From Nafulsella turpanensis ZLM-10 (GTDB lineage: Bacteria; Bacteroidota; Bacteroidia; Cytophagales; Cyclobacteriaceae), in assembly GCF_000346615.1 (NCBI RefSeq), contig NZ_ANNU01000019.1:62001-126000 (forward strand): 64,000 nucleotides of DNA, read 5' to 3'. Shown here piece by piece: positions 1 through 9,046 of this stretch; position 1 is the first letter of the stretch; the number at the start of each line of letters is the position of its first letter. Below the pieces are notes generated by a model, which saw only the letters and a program-made list of their open reading frames with translations, was not told where the DNA came from and made no database searches. The position numbers and the translations under genes are program-made.

Positions 1-1
1 C

Positions 2-403
2 TTACTGGAGCGAATAAGTTTAACAGCCGTAGTGGAGCAGAAGCTGCAAATTGGTGTGATATCTCCTTACAAGGCCCAGGTAAAAGTACTGAATGAGCTG
101 TTCGATGAGCGGGAAGAATGGAAGTCAATTAAAGAGCAGGTAGATATTAATACCGTGGATGCCTTCCAGGGGCAGGAACGCGATGTGATATACATTAGCC
201 TGGCCCGCAGTAACGAAAATGGAGAAATTGGCTTTCTGGCCGATGTGCGGCGCATGAATGTGGCCATGACGAGGGCCCGCAAAAAGCTGGTCGTTTTTGG
301 CGATTCGGCCACCTTAGGGAACAACCCTTTTTATAATCAGTTTCTTGATTATGTTCAGGAAATGAATGCCTACCGCAGTATTTTCGAATTAATATATGAA
401 TAA
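2..403 (+). CDS. SF1 superfamily DNA/RNA helicase, C-terminal fragment (AAA_12 type)
   Basis: This is the last 133 codons of a helicase whose 5' part lies outside the window; the frame is open from base 2, so the GTG at 32 is not a real start. The fragment has the typical C-terminal half of a RecA-like domain 2. It shows 'GVISPYKAQ' (motif IV region), then 'NTVDAFQGQERDVIYISLARS' in the motif V region with the Q-G-Q-E core, then 'RRMNVAMTRARKKL' (motif VI, arginine finger). This combination marks the AAA_12/UPF1-like SF1B group (IGHMBP2/Dna2/Sen1-like), which unwinds nucleic acid 5' to 3' using ATP. The stop codon overlaps the start of the next gene by 8 bases, so the two are probably cotranscribed. 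The exact subfamily cannot be decided without the N-terminus. Confidence 0.85.
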   Translation, partial: LLERISLTAVVEQKLQIGVISPYKAQVKVLNELFDEREEWKSIKEQVDINTVDAFQGQERDVIYISLARSNENGEIGFLADVRRMNVAMTRARKKLVVFGDSATLGNNPFYNQFLDYVQEMNAYRSIFELIYE

Positions 404-905
404 GCCAGTAATTACGGATGTTGTATTTAAAGAGGTGGAGCCAGAGCAGCTGAGAGATTTGGCTGCTATGCACCTGGAAATATGGCAGCAGGCATACAGG
501 CACATTTTTACCTTAGAAGAGCTGGGTAAACTAAAGATAAAGGCATTTGAAGATGCCTGGCGATTGCGCACTGCCGATGGTGGAAGGCAGGTCAGGTGGA
601 TTATACTTGGTGAAAAGGAGGTGGGCTTTTTGTCATTTGTGCAGAATGCCGGGGATACGGAAATTACCCACTTTTATATTTTGCCTGCTTATTGGGGGAG
701 TGGTACTGCGGAAGCTGCTTTTAAGCAGCTCCTGCTGTTGTTGCTTTCAGGCGGCATTAGAAAGATAGAGCTGTGGGTGCTGAATGAGAACCACCGGGCA
801 AAGAACTTTTATGCAGACTGGAATTTTAAGCTGAACGGGAATAAGCGGAGCAGAGTTGAGCAGGGGCTTCAATTGGAGGAGTTCCAGATGGAGTTTGCTG
901 TATAA
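396..905 (+). CDS. GNAT family N-acetyltransferase
   Basis: A 169-residue protein with the GNAT acyl-CoA transferase pattern. A strand pair around residues 65-95 ends in 'ITHFYILPAYWGSGTA', where the acetyl-CoA pyrophosphate-binding loop (Q/RxxGxG/A) is expected and is degenerate here as YWGSGTA. It is followed by 'IRKIELWVLNENHRAKNFYADWNFKLNG', the classic strand-helix 'VxxxNxxAxxFYxxxGF' segment. The substrate cannot be predicted. The ATG overlaps the preceding helicase gene by 8 bases, which suggests translational coupling. Confidence 0.8.
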   Translation: MNKPVITDVVFKEVEPEQLRDLAAMHLEIWQQAYRHIFTLEELGKLKIKAFEDAWRLRTADGGRQVRWIILGEKEVGFLSFVQNAGDTEITHFYILPAYWGSGTAEAAFKQLLLLLLSGGIRKIELWVLNENHRAKNFYADWNFKLNGNKRSRVEQGLQLEEFQMEFAV

Positions 906-1267
906 ACTCTCATTGGTTATGCGAACAACTTGCAGCGGTTCTATAACATTTCCAAGGAACTGAGAAATCAGAAAGGAGTTGGAGGTGGGAAGAATTTTAT
1001 GAAAAATATTTCTGTCCTTTTTGTTCAAACGTAAAAATGGGCTTATTTAAGGTTGCTTTTGGGGTTTTTGTGGGAGGCCTTATCAGCCCCTGAGTAGGGA
1101 AGAGCGCTGGCTGAGATGCCTGCTGATTTTCTTATGTTAAATAGATTTTGTACTTTTGCATTTATAGACAGCCCCGGGTAGCTTCCGCATCATTAGTATT
1201 CTGCTTTTGACTGCCGCTCTTTTGCTACCATTTGTCACTTTTTGTCAATTCAATTATTCACTTCCGT
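906..1267. other. Intergenic region upstream of proA
   Basis: These 362 bases hold no convincing gene. An 18-codon frame from 1036 (MGLFKVAFGVFVGGLISP) is present but has nothing to support it. No proline-rich leader frame was found. A perfect Bacteroidota -7 box lies at 1151-1158. Confidence 0.5.
1151..1158 (+). promoter_or_regulatory. Putative -7 promoter box for proA
   Basis: TACTTTTG matches the Bacteroidota housekeeping -7 consensus TAnnTTTG exactly. It lies about 110 bases before the chosen proA ATG. The -33 TTTG element is not clear (only a T-rich stretch near 1127). Confidence 0.45.
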
Positions 1268-2515
1268 ATGAACCTACAGCAGGTATTTATAGACGTAAAA
1301 CAAGCAAGCAGAAAATTAAACCTTCTGTCAGAAGAAAAAATTAATCAGGTATTGGCAGATTTGGCCGACCAGGCAGAGGCCAGTGCAGAAAATATTCTCA
1401 GGGAAAATAAGAAAGACCTGGAGCGGATGGAAAACACCGATCCGAAGTATGACCGCCTGAAACTCACCAAAGAGCGTATTGGTGGAATTGCCGCCGATAT
1501 CCGGAATGTAATTCAACTGCCATCTCCCCTGGGCAGGATCCTTAATGAACGGAAGCTGGATAATGGCCTGGAGCTTAAAAAAGTATCTGTTCCGCTGGGT
1601 GTAATTGGTATTATCTACGAAGCCCGCCCAAATGTTACCTTCGATGTATTCAGCCTTTGTCTTAAATCAGGTAATGCATTGGTATTGAAGGGTGGTAGCG
1701 ATGCAACAGATTCGAACAGGGCTATAGTAAAGATTATTCACGAGGTGCTGGATAAAAACGGCGTGGACAGGAATATCGTACAGCTACTTCCTCCTGAGCG
1801 TGAAGCTACGCACGAAATGCTGCAGGCAGTCGATTATGTAGATATTATTATTCCAAGAGGTAGCCAGGGGCTTATCAACTATGTGCGGGAAAATTCTAAA
1901 GTGCCGGTTATTGAAACCGGGGCAGGGATTGTGCATACCTATTACGATAAGTTTGCCGATACGGAAAAAGGGAAGAACATTGTGGTAAATGCCAAGACCC
2001 GCCGCGTAAGTGTATGCAATGCGCTTGACTGCCTGCTGATTCATGAAGATCGCCTCCAGGACCTTGGCGCCATAGGAGAGGGACTGGCGAAAGAAGAGGT
2101 AGATATTTATGCCGACGCACCGGCTTTCGAGGTATTAAAAGATAAGTATCCTGCAGGAAAGCTGCACCAGGCAACGGAGGAGCACTTCGGAACGGAGTTT
2201 CTGTCGTATAAAATGGCAGTTAAAACAGTTAATGGTTTGCAGCAGGCAATCGACCATATCGATAGTTATAGCTCGCGCCACAGCGAAGCCATTGTTTCGG
2301 AGAATGAAGAGCATATTAACCACTTTTTTAAAGCCGTAGATGCTGCAGCCGTTTATGCCAACACCTCCACCGCTTATACCGATGGGGCCCAGTTTGGTTT
2401 AGGAGCAGAAATAGGCATTAGCACCCAAAAGTTGCATGCCAGAGGCCCTATGGCCCTGGAGGAATTGTGCAGCTATAAGTGGATTGTGAGAGGGAGCGGC
2501 CAAATCCGCCCTTAG
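1268..2515 (+). CDS. proA: Glutamate-5-semialdehyde dehydrogenase (gamma-glutamyl phosphate reductase)
   Basis: ProA reduces gamma-glutamyl phosphate to glutamate-5-semialdehyde with NADPH, the second step of proline synthesis in the cytoplasm. The 415-residue length fits the family (about 415-420). Recognisable blocks are '[14 protein letters not shown]', '[11 protein letters not shown]', '[15 protein letters not shown]' with the catalytic cysteine at about residue 250, and the C-terminal '[16 protein letters not shown]' followed by '[13 protein letters not shown]'. The ATG at 1268 was chosen because homologues start at this point; an upstream in-frame TTG at 1232 would add 12 unconserved residues. 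The usual partner proB (glutamate 5-kinase) is not adjacent. Confidence 0.95.
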   Translation: MNLQQVFIDVKQASRKLNLLSEEKINQVLADLADQAEASAENILRENKKDLERMENTDPKYDRLKLTKERIGGIAADIRNVIQLPSPLGRILNERKLDNGLELKKVSVPLGVIGIIYEARPNVTFDVFSLCLKSGNALVLKGGSDATDSNRAIVKIIHEVLDKNGVDRNIVQLLPPEREATHEMLQAVDYVDIIIPRGSQGLINYVRENSKVPVIETGAGIVHTYYDKFADTEKGKNIVVNAKTRRVSVCNALDCLLIHEDRLQDLGAIGEGLAKEEVDIYADAPAFEVLKDKYPAGKLHQATEEHFGTEFLSYKMAVKTVNGLQQAIDHIDSYSSRHSEAIVSENEEHINHFFKAVDAAAVYANTSTAYTDGAQFGLGAEIGISTQKLHARGPMALEELCSYKWIVRGSGQIRP

Positions 2516-2612
2516 GTTAAAGAATATTACAGAGCCCCCGGAGCAGCTTTTATTTGTTTTGGAAAGCTGAATTCTGGAAAAATAAATTTAGGGGTTACCT
2601 TCTGATGGAAAT

Positions 2613-2650
2613 AAAAAAAAAGAGGAACAGAAGTCTGCTCCTCTTTTTTA
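2613..2650. terminator. Bidirectional terminator between proA and the convergent PepSY-like gene
   Basis: The arms AGAGGAACAG (2621-2630) and CTGCTCCTCT (2635-2644) pair around a 4-base loop with one mismatch. The stem is flanked by an A-tract on the left and a T-tract on the right, so it can terminate both convergent genes. Confidence 0.8.
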
Positions 2651-2692
2651 TTTCGAACTTATTATGGAATTTGAAAAATTTTAAATCTTAAA

Positions 2693-3208
2693 TTATTCTT
2701 CAATCTCTTCTTCTGCTTTTAGCTGCTTCTGCTCAATTAGTGTACCTTCCTGGTCATAACGCAGGGCAAGAGAAGGAACTTTAACCTCTACCGTTTCGGT
2801 AGTTACTGCAATTTCCTCTTCTTCAACAGCTTCTTCCTGTTCGTCGGCAATAGCTTCTTCCGTGTCCTTAATTTCATCCTTCATATCTTTGCTAATCAGG
2901 CTGATTTCGTAAACAGGACCTTCTGCCGGCGCTTCAGTAGTGGCAGCCATGTTTTCATTTACTGCTTCTACTTCATAAACAGCTGCAACTTCCCAATCGT
3001 TGAATTCACTATTCTCAAAAGCTTCCTGAACGGCTGCAGGTAGCTGTGCCATATCAATTTCTTTTTTACCTTCTTCTGCAACACTGTTCGAGAGTTTTTC
3101 TACCTGAAGTTCGCTTTGTGGCTCAACAGGAGTTTCCTGCTCGGTTTGGGCAAAAGCTACTGTAGCTCCAAAAGAAAATGCTGCGAAAGTTAAAAATATC
3201 TTTTTCAT
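2693..3208 (-). CDS. Secreted acidic PepSY-like protein
   Basis: A 171-residue protein with a clear signal peptide ('MKKIFLTFAAFSFGATVAFA', then Q). The pattern 'LPAAVQEAFENSEFNDWEV' leading to 'VYEISLISKD' and finally 'ALRYDQEGTLIEQ' matches the repeat unit of PepSY-like periplasmic proteins common in Bacteroidota. Between the last two strands there is a long Glu-rich insertion (about residues 110-140, including EEQEEAVEEEEIA-type sequence) that the usual family does not have. It is probably periplasmic or surface-exposed. No enzymatic motif is visible. The assignment rests on pattern recognition only. Confidence 0.6.
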   Translation of the reverse strand: MKKIFLTFAAFSFGATVAFAQTEQETPVEPQSELQVEKLSNSVAEEGKKEIDMAQLPAAVQEAFENSEFNDWEVAAVYEVEAVNENMAATTEAPAEGPVYEISLISKDMKDEIKDTEEAIADEQEEAVEEEEIAVTTETVEVKVPSLALRYDQEGTLIEQKQLKAEEEIEE

Positions 3209-3567
3209 GTTTTTTTAATTAAAGTTTTAAAAGTTCAATCATTGTATCTGCTCTCCTTAATGAAATTACTGTGCCAAAAATGACTAAACCATCTGTATTG
3301 GCTGTAAATGCACTTTTTGCGATTGACTGAAAGAAGAAGGCCTTCCAGTCATGTGGAATGGCGCCACACTGTGTGGACAATTGACACACTAAATGTGTGG
3401 AATTTGGAACAGGATTTTGACCTTTTGGCGCTCTGGCAGAACAGAAGTTAATATCTAATTCATTACTCATGTGCCCCTTTTGGAAGCTTTGTTCTGGCGG
3501 AACTTATAAATCCACTTACTTTTCGATTTTGCCCTTTTTCTTGTATGTTGCGCAAAAGTGAAAATCT
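3209..3567. other. Divergent intergenic region
   Basis: This 359-base region separates the divergently transcribed PepSY-like gene (-) and NTF2-like gene (+), so it should hold both promoters. A minus-strand frame of 83 codons (3219-3470) exists but has no signal of being a real protein. The stretch 3364-3402 contains repeated CACAC/GTGTGG words that form weak inverted repeats. No clear -7 box was found on either strand. Confidence 0.4.
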
Positions 3568-4005
3568 ATGAAAAGATTCTTCTTTACGTTTCTGCTCTTC
3601 CTGTTTTTTATGGAGGGTGCTCATGCACAGAAGAGCCCGAAGGAGCAGATTGCCGCTGTACTGGAACAGCAGACGCAGGCATGGAACAGTGGCAGGCTCG
3701 AAGATTTTATGAAAGGTTACTGGCGCTCCGATTCCCTGATGTTTATTGGAAAGAGCGGTCTTACCTATGGCTGGGATCAAACGCTGCAAAACTACCGAAG
3801 GAATTACTCCGACAGGCAAAAAATGGGCAAGCTTCGGTTCGATGTTATTAATATACAACCGGTAGTCGAACAGGAAGCATATTTTGTGGTCGGGAAGTGG
3901 CATTTGAAAAGAGATGCAGCAGTGGGTGACCTGGAAGGGTATTTTTCGCTGCTCTGGAAAAAGAAAGATGGCAATTGGGTAATCGTTGCTGACCACTCCA
4001 GTTAA
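3568..4005 (+). CDS. Secreted NTF2-like (DUF4440/SnoaL-like) protein
   Basis: A 145-residue protein with a signal peptide ('MKRFFFTFLLFLFFMEGAHA', then QK). The mature part is a single NTF2-like fold of the DUF4440 type: 'IAAVLEQQTQAWNSGRLEDFMKGY' helix pair, 'SDSLMFIGKSGLTYGWDQTLQNYR', and a final sheet with 'GKWHLKR...GYFSLLWKKKDGNWVIVADHSS'. Members bind small ligands or act as isomerases and are often periplasmic in Bacteroidota. No specific substrate can be given. The next gene starts 9 bases after the stop, so they probably form a small operon. Confidence 0.75.
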   Translation: MKRFFFTFLLFLFFMEGAHAQKSPKEQIAAVLEQQTQAWNSGRLEDFMKGYWRSDSLMFIGKSGLTYGWDQTLQNYRRNYSDRQKMGKLRFDVINIQPVVEQEAYFVVGKWHLKRDAAVGDLEGYFSLLWKKKDGNWVIVADHSS

Positions 4006-4014
4006 GTTGTAAGC

Positions 4015-4719
4015 ATGACAACAGAATATCCGGACGTTCAGGGGAAAGCGCTACTCGATTATTATCTGGGAAAGGAAAAGGTGCGCCTGAAGCTTCATAC
4101 CAGCTACGGACCACCTGAGAAAATGCCCGTGGAAGTATTTTTCAGGGAGAAGGAAGACTTCTCAAAGCTCGAGCGAATGGCTTTGAGAGAATGCAGGGGA
4201 AAGGTGCTGGATATTGGAGCCGGTGCGGGGAGTTTTGCGCTGGAGCTGCAGGAACAGGGGCTGGAGGTGTGCGCCATGGAAGTTTCTCCGTTGAGTTGCC
4301 ACATTATGCAGCAGAGAAGAGTAGGGTGGGTTGAGGAGCAGGATATATGGCAGTATGGTGGCCAACGTTTCGATACCCTCCTCCTGATGATGAATGGCCT
4401 CGGGCTGGCAGGTACTTTGGACCGTTTGCCCACCTTTATGCAAAAACTGAAAAGCCTTCTCCTGCCGGGTGGGCAAATTATTTGCGACAGCAGCGATATA
4501 ACGTATCTCTACCTCGGGCTGCTTAAGCCCGAAGGCAGGTACTATGGCGAAATTGACTACCAGTATGAATATGAAGGGCTGCAGGGGCAAAAGTTCAGCT
4601 GGCTGTATGTAGATGAGCATACGCTGACAATTAGCCTTGCGCCCCTGGGGTTGAAGGTGGAGGTGCTGTATAAGAACAGGACTGATCAGTACCTGGCTCG
4701 TATTACGGTAAATAATTAA
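4015..4719 (+). CDS. Class I SAM-dependent methyltransferase
   Basis: A 234-residue Rossmann-type methyltransferase. Motif I is 'VLDIGAGAGSFALELQEQG' (about residues 63-81), followed by the acidic end of strand 2 ('VCAMEVSPL'). The post-I/IV region reads 'FDTLLLMMNGLGLAGTL', and 'LKSLLLPGGQIICDSSD' is the typical strand-5 segment. The protein binds S-adenosylmethionine; the acceptor cannot be predicted. It starts 9 bases downstream of the NTF2-like gene. Confidence 0.8.
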   Translation: MTTEYPDVQGKALLDYYLGKEKVRLKLHTSYGPPEKMPVEVFFREKEDFSKLERMALRECRGKVLDIGAGAGSFALELQEQGLEVCAMEVSPLSCHIMQQRRVGWVEEQDIWQYGGQRFDTLLLMMNGLGLAGTLDRLPTFMQKLKSLLLPGGQIICDSSDITYLYLGLLKPEGRYYGEIDYQYEYEGLQGQKFSWLYVDEHTLTISLAPLGLKVEVLYKNRTDQYLARITVNN

Positions 4720-4747
4720 AAGATGGTGCAGGAGTAGCCTGCGGCCA

Positions 4748-5263
4748 CTATGAATTCTGCTGCCGCCACCGGAAACTGAGGTAAGAGAGTAAGTCACCGA
4801 AAGCATGAACGGCCGACATAAGACTTTCATCTAACTTTTGTCCATCCATCCGTAGAAGCAAATAACCATAAATCCCGTTGAGGCAGGCCTGTACCGGTTC
4901 TTTTACCGCTCCATTCGACTGCTCAATACTTTTATGGATATATATCGCCGATTTGCTGTATACCTGTCGATACTGCTGGTCGGCCTTTAGCAACTGCTCA
5001 TGGAGCTTATTTAGCTGGTTTACCACTTCCTGCGTAGACTGCAGGTGCCCTCGTTCTTCAATGCCTTCTTCTTTCATCTGCCGGGCAATTTCCTCGTACC
5101 AGTCATACAGTTCCTGTGTATCGGCATCTTTAATATGGCTGATAACGTACTTCTGGATGTCCTTCATGTTAAAGTTGTACACCCTTAGCAGATCTTCCGT
5201 CTGGTACATATGAATAATGTATTCGGAAATGTTCTCCTTTTTCTTCTTGTCGGCTATTACCAT
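4748..5263 (-). CDS. DUF4924 family protein
   Basis: A 171-residue all-helical protein. The N-terminal block 'NISEYIIHMYQTEDLLRVYNFNMKDIQKYV' and the middle 'LYDWYEEIARQMKEEGIEERGHLQS' match the Bacteroidota-restricted DUF4924 family, whose function is unknown. The ATG at 5263 is preferred over an upstream ATG at 5320 because it places the first conserved segment (ISEYI) close to the N-terminus as in the family. It is convergent with the methyltransferase gene and divergent from lepA. Confidence 0.75.
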   Translation of the reverse strand: MVIADKKKKENISEYIIHMYQTEDLLRVYNFNMKDIQKYVISHIKDADTQELYDWYEEIARQMKEEGIEERGHLQSTQEVVNQLNKLHEQLLKADQQYRQVYSKSAIYIHKSIEQSNGAVKEPVQACLNGIYGYLLLRMDGQKLDESLMSAVHAFGDLLSYLSFRWRQQNS

Positions 5264-5417
5264 GGAGCAGGAAGGTTTGATTATGGCTCCAAATATCCCA
5301 ATAAACTTCCGGTAAAACAACAGCTAAACCTGGCAGCTGCATGGCTGTCAGCCTTGGCTCACGCTCGAAAGAGACCTTAATCATGAACTGCTGTTATGTA
5401 GATTCCGTTCTATTTAC

Positions 5418-5425
5418 TACTTTTG
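5418..5425 (+). promoter_or_regulatory. Putative -7 promoter box for lepA
   Basis: TACTTTTG is an exact match to TAnnTTTG, 17 bases before the chosen lepA ATG. This predicts a very short 5' untranslated region and supports the downstream start. A clear -33 element was not seen. Confidence 0.5.
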
Positions 5426-5442
5426 TACTTCCAATTATGCCT

Positions 5443-7230
5443 ATGAAAAATATACGCAATTTCTGTATCATTGCCCATATTGACCACGGTAAAAGCACGC
5501 TTGCTGACCGTTTACTGGAGTTTACCCAAACTGTAAGTGAACGGGAAATGAAGACACAGCTGCTGGACAGTATGGACCTTGAGCGCGAACGCGGTATTAC
5601 TATTAAATCTCATGCCATCCAGATGAACTACCAGAAGGATGGCGAGGAATATATATTAAACCTTATCGATACCCCCGGCCACGTCGACTTCTCTTATGAG
5701 GTGTCTCGTTCCATTGCGGCCTGCGAGGGTGCCTTACTCATTGTCGATGCTTCTCAGGGTGTGGAAGCCCAAACCATCTCCAACCTTTACCTGGCGCTGG
5801 GCCATGACCTCGAAATTATTCCGGTGCTGAATAAAATAGACCTTCCCGGAGCGATGCCTGAAGAAATGAAGGACCAGGTGGTGGAACTTCTCGGCTGTGA
5901 ACGCGAAGATATTATTATGGCAAGCGGTAAGGAGGGAATTGGCATTAAGGAAATCCTGGATGCCATTGTCGAGCGTATTCCCTCTCCAAAGGGGAAGCCG
6001 GAAGAGCCGCTGAGAGCCATGATTTTTGACTCTGTTTTTAACTCTTTCAGAGGGATTGAAGTAATCTTCAGGGTATTTGACGGACAGATAAAAAAAGGAG
6101 ATAAGGTAAAGTTCGTAAATACCGGGAAAGAGTACGATGCGGACGAGATTGGAACTCTTCGGCTGAAGCAACAGCCCCGCGATGTAATTAAAGCAGGCGA
6201 TGTTGGCTATCTGATTTCCGGTATTAAAGTGGCAAAAGAGGTAAAAGTAGGAGATACCATTACCCACGTCGACAGGCCTACTAAGAATGCCATTAAAGGT
6301 TTTGAGGATGTAAAGCCGATGGTATTTGCCGGTATATACCCGGTAGACACCCAGGATTATGAAGAGCTGCGAGCCTCCATGGAGAAGTTGCAGCTGAATG
6401 ATGCCTCTCTGGTTTGGGAACCTGAAACCTCTGCTGCCCTTGGTTTTGGCTTCCGTTGTGGATTCCTTGGAATGCTCCATATGGAGATTGTGCAAGAGCG
6501 TTTGGAGCGGGAGTTCGATATGACGGTGATTACCACCGTACCTTCGGTGCAGTTTCATGCTGTTGAAAAAGATGGTACAATAACAAAGGTAAATTCACCT
6601 TCTGAAATGCCAGAGCCTAACAGTATTTCACATATTGAGGAGCCCTTTATCAGGGCACAAATCATCTCCAAAGCCGATTATATCGGACCTATCATATCAC
6701 TTTGTATGGATAAGCGGGGCATTATCAAAAACCAGGTATACCTCACTTCTGACCGGGTAGAGCTAACCTTTGAACTGCCGCTTTCTGAAATAGTATTTGA
6801 CTTTTTCGACAAGCTCAAGACCATGAGCCGCGGTTATGCCTCACTCGACTATGAGCTGATTGGCTTCCGCCAATCCACCCTGGTGAAGCTGGATATAATG
6901 CTCAATGGAGAGAAAGTCGATGCGCTTTCGGCTATCGTACACCGCGATAAGGCCTATGAATGGGGAAAAAGGCTATGCGAGAAGTTAAGAGAACTATTGC
7001 CTCGCCAGATGTTCGAAATTGCCATTCAGGCAGCCATCGGTACGAAAGTAATTTCCCGCGAAACAGTAAAGGCCATGCGGAAGAACGTTTTGGCTAAATG
7101 TTATGGTGGTGACATATCACGTAAAAGAAAGCTGCTCGAGAAACAGAAAAAAGGAAAGAAGCGGATGCGCCAGGTAGGTAATGTGGAAATTCCGCAGGAG
7201 GCCTTTATGGCCGTGCTTAAACTGGACTAA
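5443..7230 (+). CDS. lepA: Elongation factor 4 (back-translocating ribosomal GTPase LepA)
   Basis: LepA/EF4 is a ribosome-associated GTPase that acts on stalled or mistranslocated ribosomes. The 595-residue protein has G1 'AHIDHGKST' (residues 11-19), '[10 protein letters not shown]' in switch I, G3 'DTPGHVDF' and G4 'NKID'. Domain II follows, then the EF-G-like domains, and the LepA-specific C-terminal domain with '[20 protein letters not shown]'. The start at 5443 gives '[10 protein letters not shown]', matching the N-terminus of known LepA proteins; an ATG at 5437 would add two residues. The gene is monocistronic, with its own -7 box and a strong terminator. Confidence 0.97.
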   Translation: MKNIRNFCIIAHIDHGKSTLADRLLEFTQTVSEREMKTQLLDSMDLERERGITIKSHAIQMNYQKDGEEYILNLIDTPGHVDFSYEVSRSIAACEGALLIVDASQGVEAQTISNLYLALGHDLEIIPVLNKIDLPGAMPEEMKDQVVELLGCEREDIIMASGKEGIGIKEILDAIVERIPSPKGKPEEPLRAMIFDSVFNSFRGIEVIFRVFDGQIKKGDKVKFVNTGKEYDADEIGTLRLKQQPRDVIKAGDVGYLISGIKVAKEVKVGDTITHVDRPTKNAIKGFEDVKPMVFAGIYPVDTQDYEELRASMEKLQLNDASLVWEPETSAALGFGFRCGFLGMLHMEIVQERLEREFDMTVITTVPSVQFHAVEKDGTITKVNSPSEMPEPNSISHIEEPFIRAQIISKADYIGPIISLCMDKRGIIKNQVYLTSDRVELTFELPLSEIVFDFFDKLKTMSRGYASLDYELIGFRQSTLVKLDIMLNGEKVDALSAIVHRDKAYEWGKRLCEKLRELLPRQMFEIAIQAAIGTKVISRETVKAMRKNVLAKCYGGDISRKRKLLEKQKKGKKRMRQVGNVEIPQEAFMAVLKLD

Positions 7231-7238
7231 GACATTTT

Positions 7239-7278
7239 ACACAGCTTCAGCTCAACCGGGCTGAAGCTGTGTTTTTTA
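7239..7278 (+). terminator. Rho-independent terminator of lepA
   Basis: A perfect 13-bp stem, ACACAGCTTCAGC (7239-7251) with GCTGAAGCTGTGT (7260-7272), closes an 8-base loop and runs into six T. Confidence 0.92.
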
Positions 7279-7314
7279 GCAAGTGGTCGGCATCAGGGCT
7301 TCGGTTTTGCAGGA

Positions 7315-7322
7315 TAGCTTTG
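7315..7322 (+). promoter_or_regulatory. Putative -7 promoter box upstream of folD
   Basis: TAGCTTTG matches TAnnTTTG exactly, about 90 bases before the folD ATG and just after the lepA terminator. No good -33 element was seen. Confidence 0.4.
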
Positions 7323-7412
7323 TCTCAGTTTTAATTTCAGTACACCGGCCTGTAACGGGCAGCATTTATGTACATCAGAATATATTCTTCATAAATAAAT
7401 CTTCAAATCCAT

Positions 7413-8303
7413 ATGTCTGCAACACTACTACAGGGGAAAGAGCTAAGCCTGCAAATACAAAGCGAAATTGCCGATAAAGTAAAGGCCCTTACAGCTGCAG
7501 GAGGTAAAGTACCTCACCTGGCGGCTGTACTCATCGGTAACAATGGAGCCAGCGAAACCTATGTAGACCATAAAGTAAAAGCCTGCGAAAAAGTAGGTTT
7601 TAAATCGACTCTGGTGCGGCACGACGACACTATTTCGGAAGGAGATTTGTTGCGGGTGGTGGATGAGCTGAATGAAAATGATGATATTGATGGCTTTATT
7701 GTACAGTTGCCCCTGCCCAAGCATATCGACGTTAATAAGGTAATCGAGGCCATTAAGCCCAGTAAGGATGTGGACGGCTTCCACCCCATTAACTTTGGCC
7801 GAATGGCCGGCAATATGCCAGCTTACATTCCGGCAACCCCCGATGGAATAATAGAAATGCTGAAGCGTTACAAAATAGAAACTACCGGTAAGCATACGGT
7901 GGTGGTAGGCAGGAGCCAGATTGTGGGAACACCGGTGAGTATTTTGTTGAGCCGTGCCGCTTATCCGGGCGATTCTACCGTTACCTTGTGCCACCGCCAC
8001 ACGAAAGACTTGGCTTCCTTCACTAAATCGGCCGATATTTTGGTGGTGGCCACCGGTATACCCGGTATGATAAGCGGAGATATGGTGAAAGAAGGCGTGG
8101 TAGTGATAGATGTAGGGATAACCCGTGTAGAGGATAAAAGCAGGAAGAGTGGATACAGCCTGAAAGGGGATGTGGATTTTGATAGTGTAGCCCCTAAGGC
8201 CAGCTATATCACCCCGGTGCCGGGTGGGGTAGGACCTATGACCATTGCCTCCCTCCTGAAGAATACTTTTTTGGCGGCAGAGAAAGCTATTTATAAAGGA
8301 TAA
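7413..8303 (+). CDS. folD: Bifunctional methylenetetrahydrofolate dehydrogenase / methenyltetrahydrofolate cyclohydrolase
   Basis: FolD interconverts 5,10-methylene-, 5,10-methenyl- and 10-formyl-tetrahydrofolate with NADP in the cytoplasm, feeding purine synthesis and formyl-Met-tRNA. The 296-residue length is close to the usual 285-300. The catalytic YxxxK is Y50-VDH-K54. Signature segments include '[13 protein letters not shown]', '[12 protein letters not shown]', the Rossmann segment '[13 protein letters not shown]', and the C-terminal '[19 protein letters not shown]'. The ATG at 7413 gives '[12 protein letters not shown]', the standard N-terminus. queE follows 94 bases downstream. Confidence 0.97.
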   Translation: MSATLLQGKELSLQIQSEIADKVKALTAAGGKVPHLAAVLIGNNGASETYVDHKVKACEKVGFKSTLVRHDDTISEGDLLRVVDELNENDDIDGFIVQLPLPKHIDVNKVIEAIKPSKDVDGFHPINFGRMAGNMPAYIPATPDGIIEMLKRYKIETTGKHTVVVGRSQIVGTPVSILLSRAAYPGDSTVTLCHRHTKDLASFTKSADILVVATGIPGMISGDMVKEGVVVIDVGITRVEDKSRKSGYSLKGDVDFDSVAPKASYITPVPGGVGPMTIASLLKNTFLAAEKAIYKG

Positions 8304-8397
8304 ATACTGCTGGCTTAGGAGGGTCAGTAAGCCTTGCCTGATAGGGGAGTATTATTGAATGAGAGAAAAAGGCCGCAGCAGCGGATGGAGGACTATA

Positions 8398-9036
8398 ATG
8401 AGAGAGAAAGATAAGACAGAAGAAACTCTATTGGCGGAAGCGACTCTTCCGTTGATGGAAGCTTTTTATACCCTGCAGGGCGAAGGCGCTCACCAGGGTC
8501 GTGCCGCCTATTTTATAAGGTTGGGCGGCTGCGACGTGGGCTGTTTGTGGTGCGATGTAAAGGAATCATGGGATGCGGAGGCCCACCCTCAGGTTGCCGT
8601 GGATGATATAGTGAAGCAGGCAGGTCAGCACCCCGGCCGCCTGGCAGTGGTAACCGGCGGTGAACCGCTCATGTACTCACTCGACTTCCTGACAGAACGT
8701 CTGCATGCAGCAGGTTTTGAAACGAATATCGAAACATCAGGAGCCCACCCCATGAGCGGGCAATGGGACTGGATATGCTTTTCGCCCAAAAAGTTTAAAG
8801 CCCCTCACCCGGATATTTACGGCAGGGCCAATGAGCTCAAGGTGGTTATTTTTAATAAAAGTGACTTTGCCTGGGCAGAGGAGCATGCCGCGAAGGTTTC
8901 GCCAGACTGTCGGCTTTACCTGCAGCCCGAGTGGGACCGCAGCGAGCGAATGTTGCCCGAAATTGTTGAGTACATTAAAGCACATCCGCAGTGGCGCATT
9001 TCGCTGCAGGTGCATAAATTCATGAACATACCTTAA
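8398..9036 (+). CDS. queE: 7-carboxy-7-deazaguanine synthase (radical SAM)
   Basis: QueE converts 6-carboxy-tetrahydropterin to 7-carboxy-7-deazaguanine in queuosine biosynthesis, using S-adenosylmethionine and a [4Fe-4S] cluster. The N-terminal 'LMEAFYTLQGEGAHQGRAA' is diagnostic. The cluster motif Cx3Cx2C is C45-DVG-C49-LW-C52. The start at 8398 gives 212 residues, normal for the family. An in-frame ATG at 8359 begins with the same four codons (MREK) and would add 13 residues with no family counterpart. queD, the preceding pathway enzyme, is at 34.8 kb in this window rather than adjacent. The next gene starts 10 bases after the stop. Confidence 0.92.
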   Translation: MREKDKTEETLLAEATLPLMEAFYTLQGEGAHQGRAAYFIRLGGCDVGCLWCDVKESWDAEAHPQVAVDDIVKQAGQHPGRLAVVTGGEPLMYSLDFLTERLHAAGFETNIETSGAHPMSGQWDWICFSPKKFKAPHPDIYGRANELKVVIFNKSDFAWAEEHAAKVSPDCRLYLQPEWDRSERMLPEIVEYIKAHPQWRISLQVHKFMNIP

Positions 9037-9046
9037 TACCGAAAGC

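Noticed and set aside
1036-1092. 18-codon frame MGLFKVAFGVFVGGLISP upstream of proA
   Set aside because: I looked for a Pro-rich leader like those of asnA. This frame has one Pro and no terminator follows it, so attenuation is not supported.
3219-3470. Minus-strand frame of 83 codons between the PepSY-like and NTF2-like genes
   Set aside because: No conserved motif or signal, and it occupies the region that must hold two promoters.
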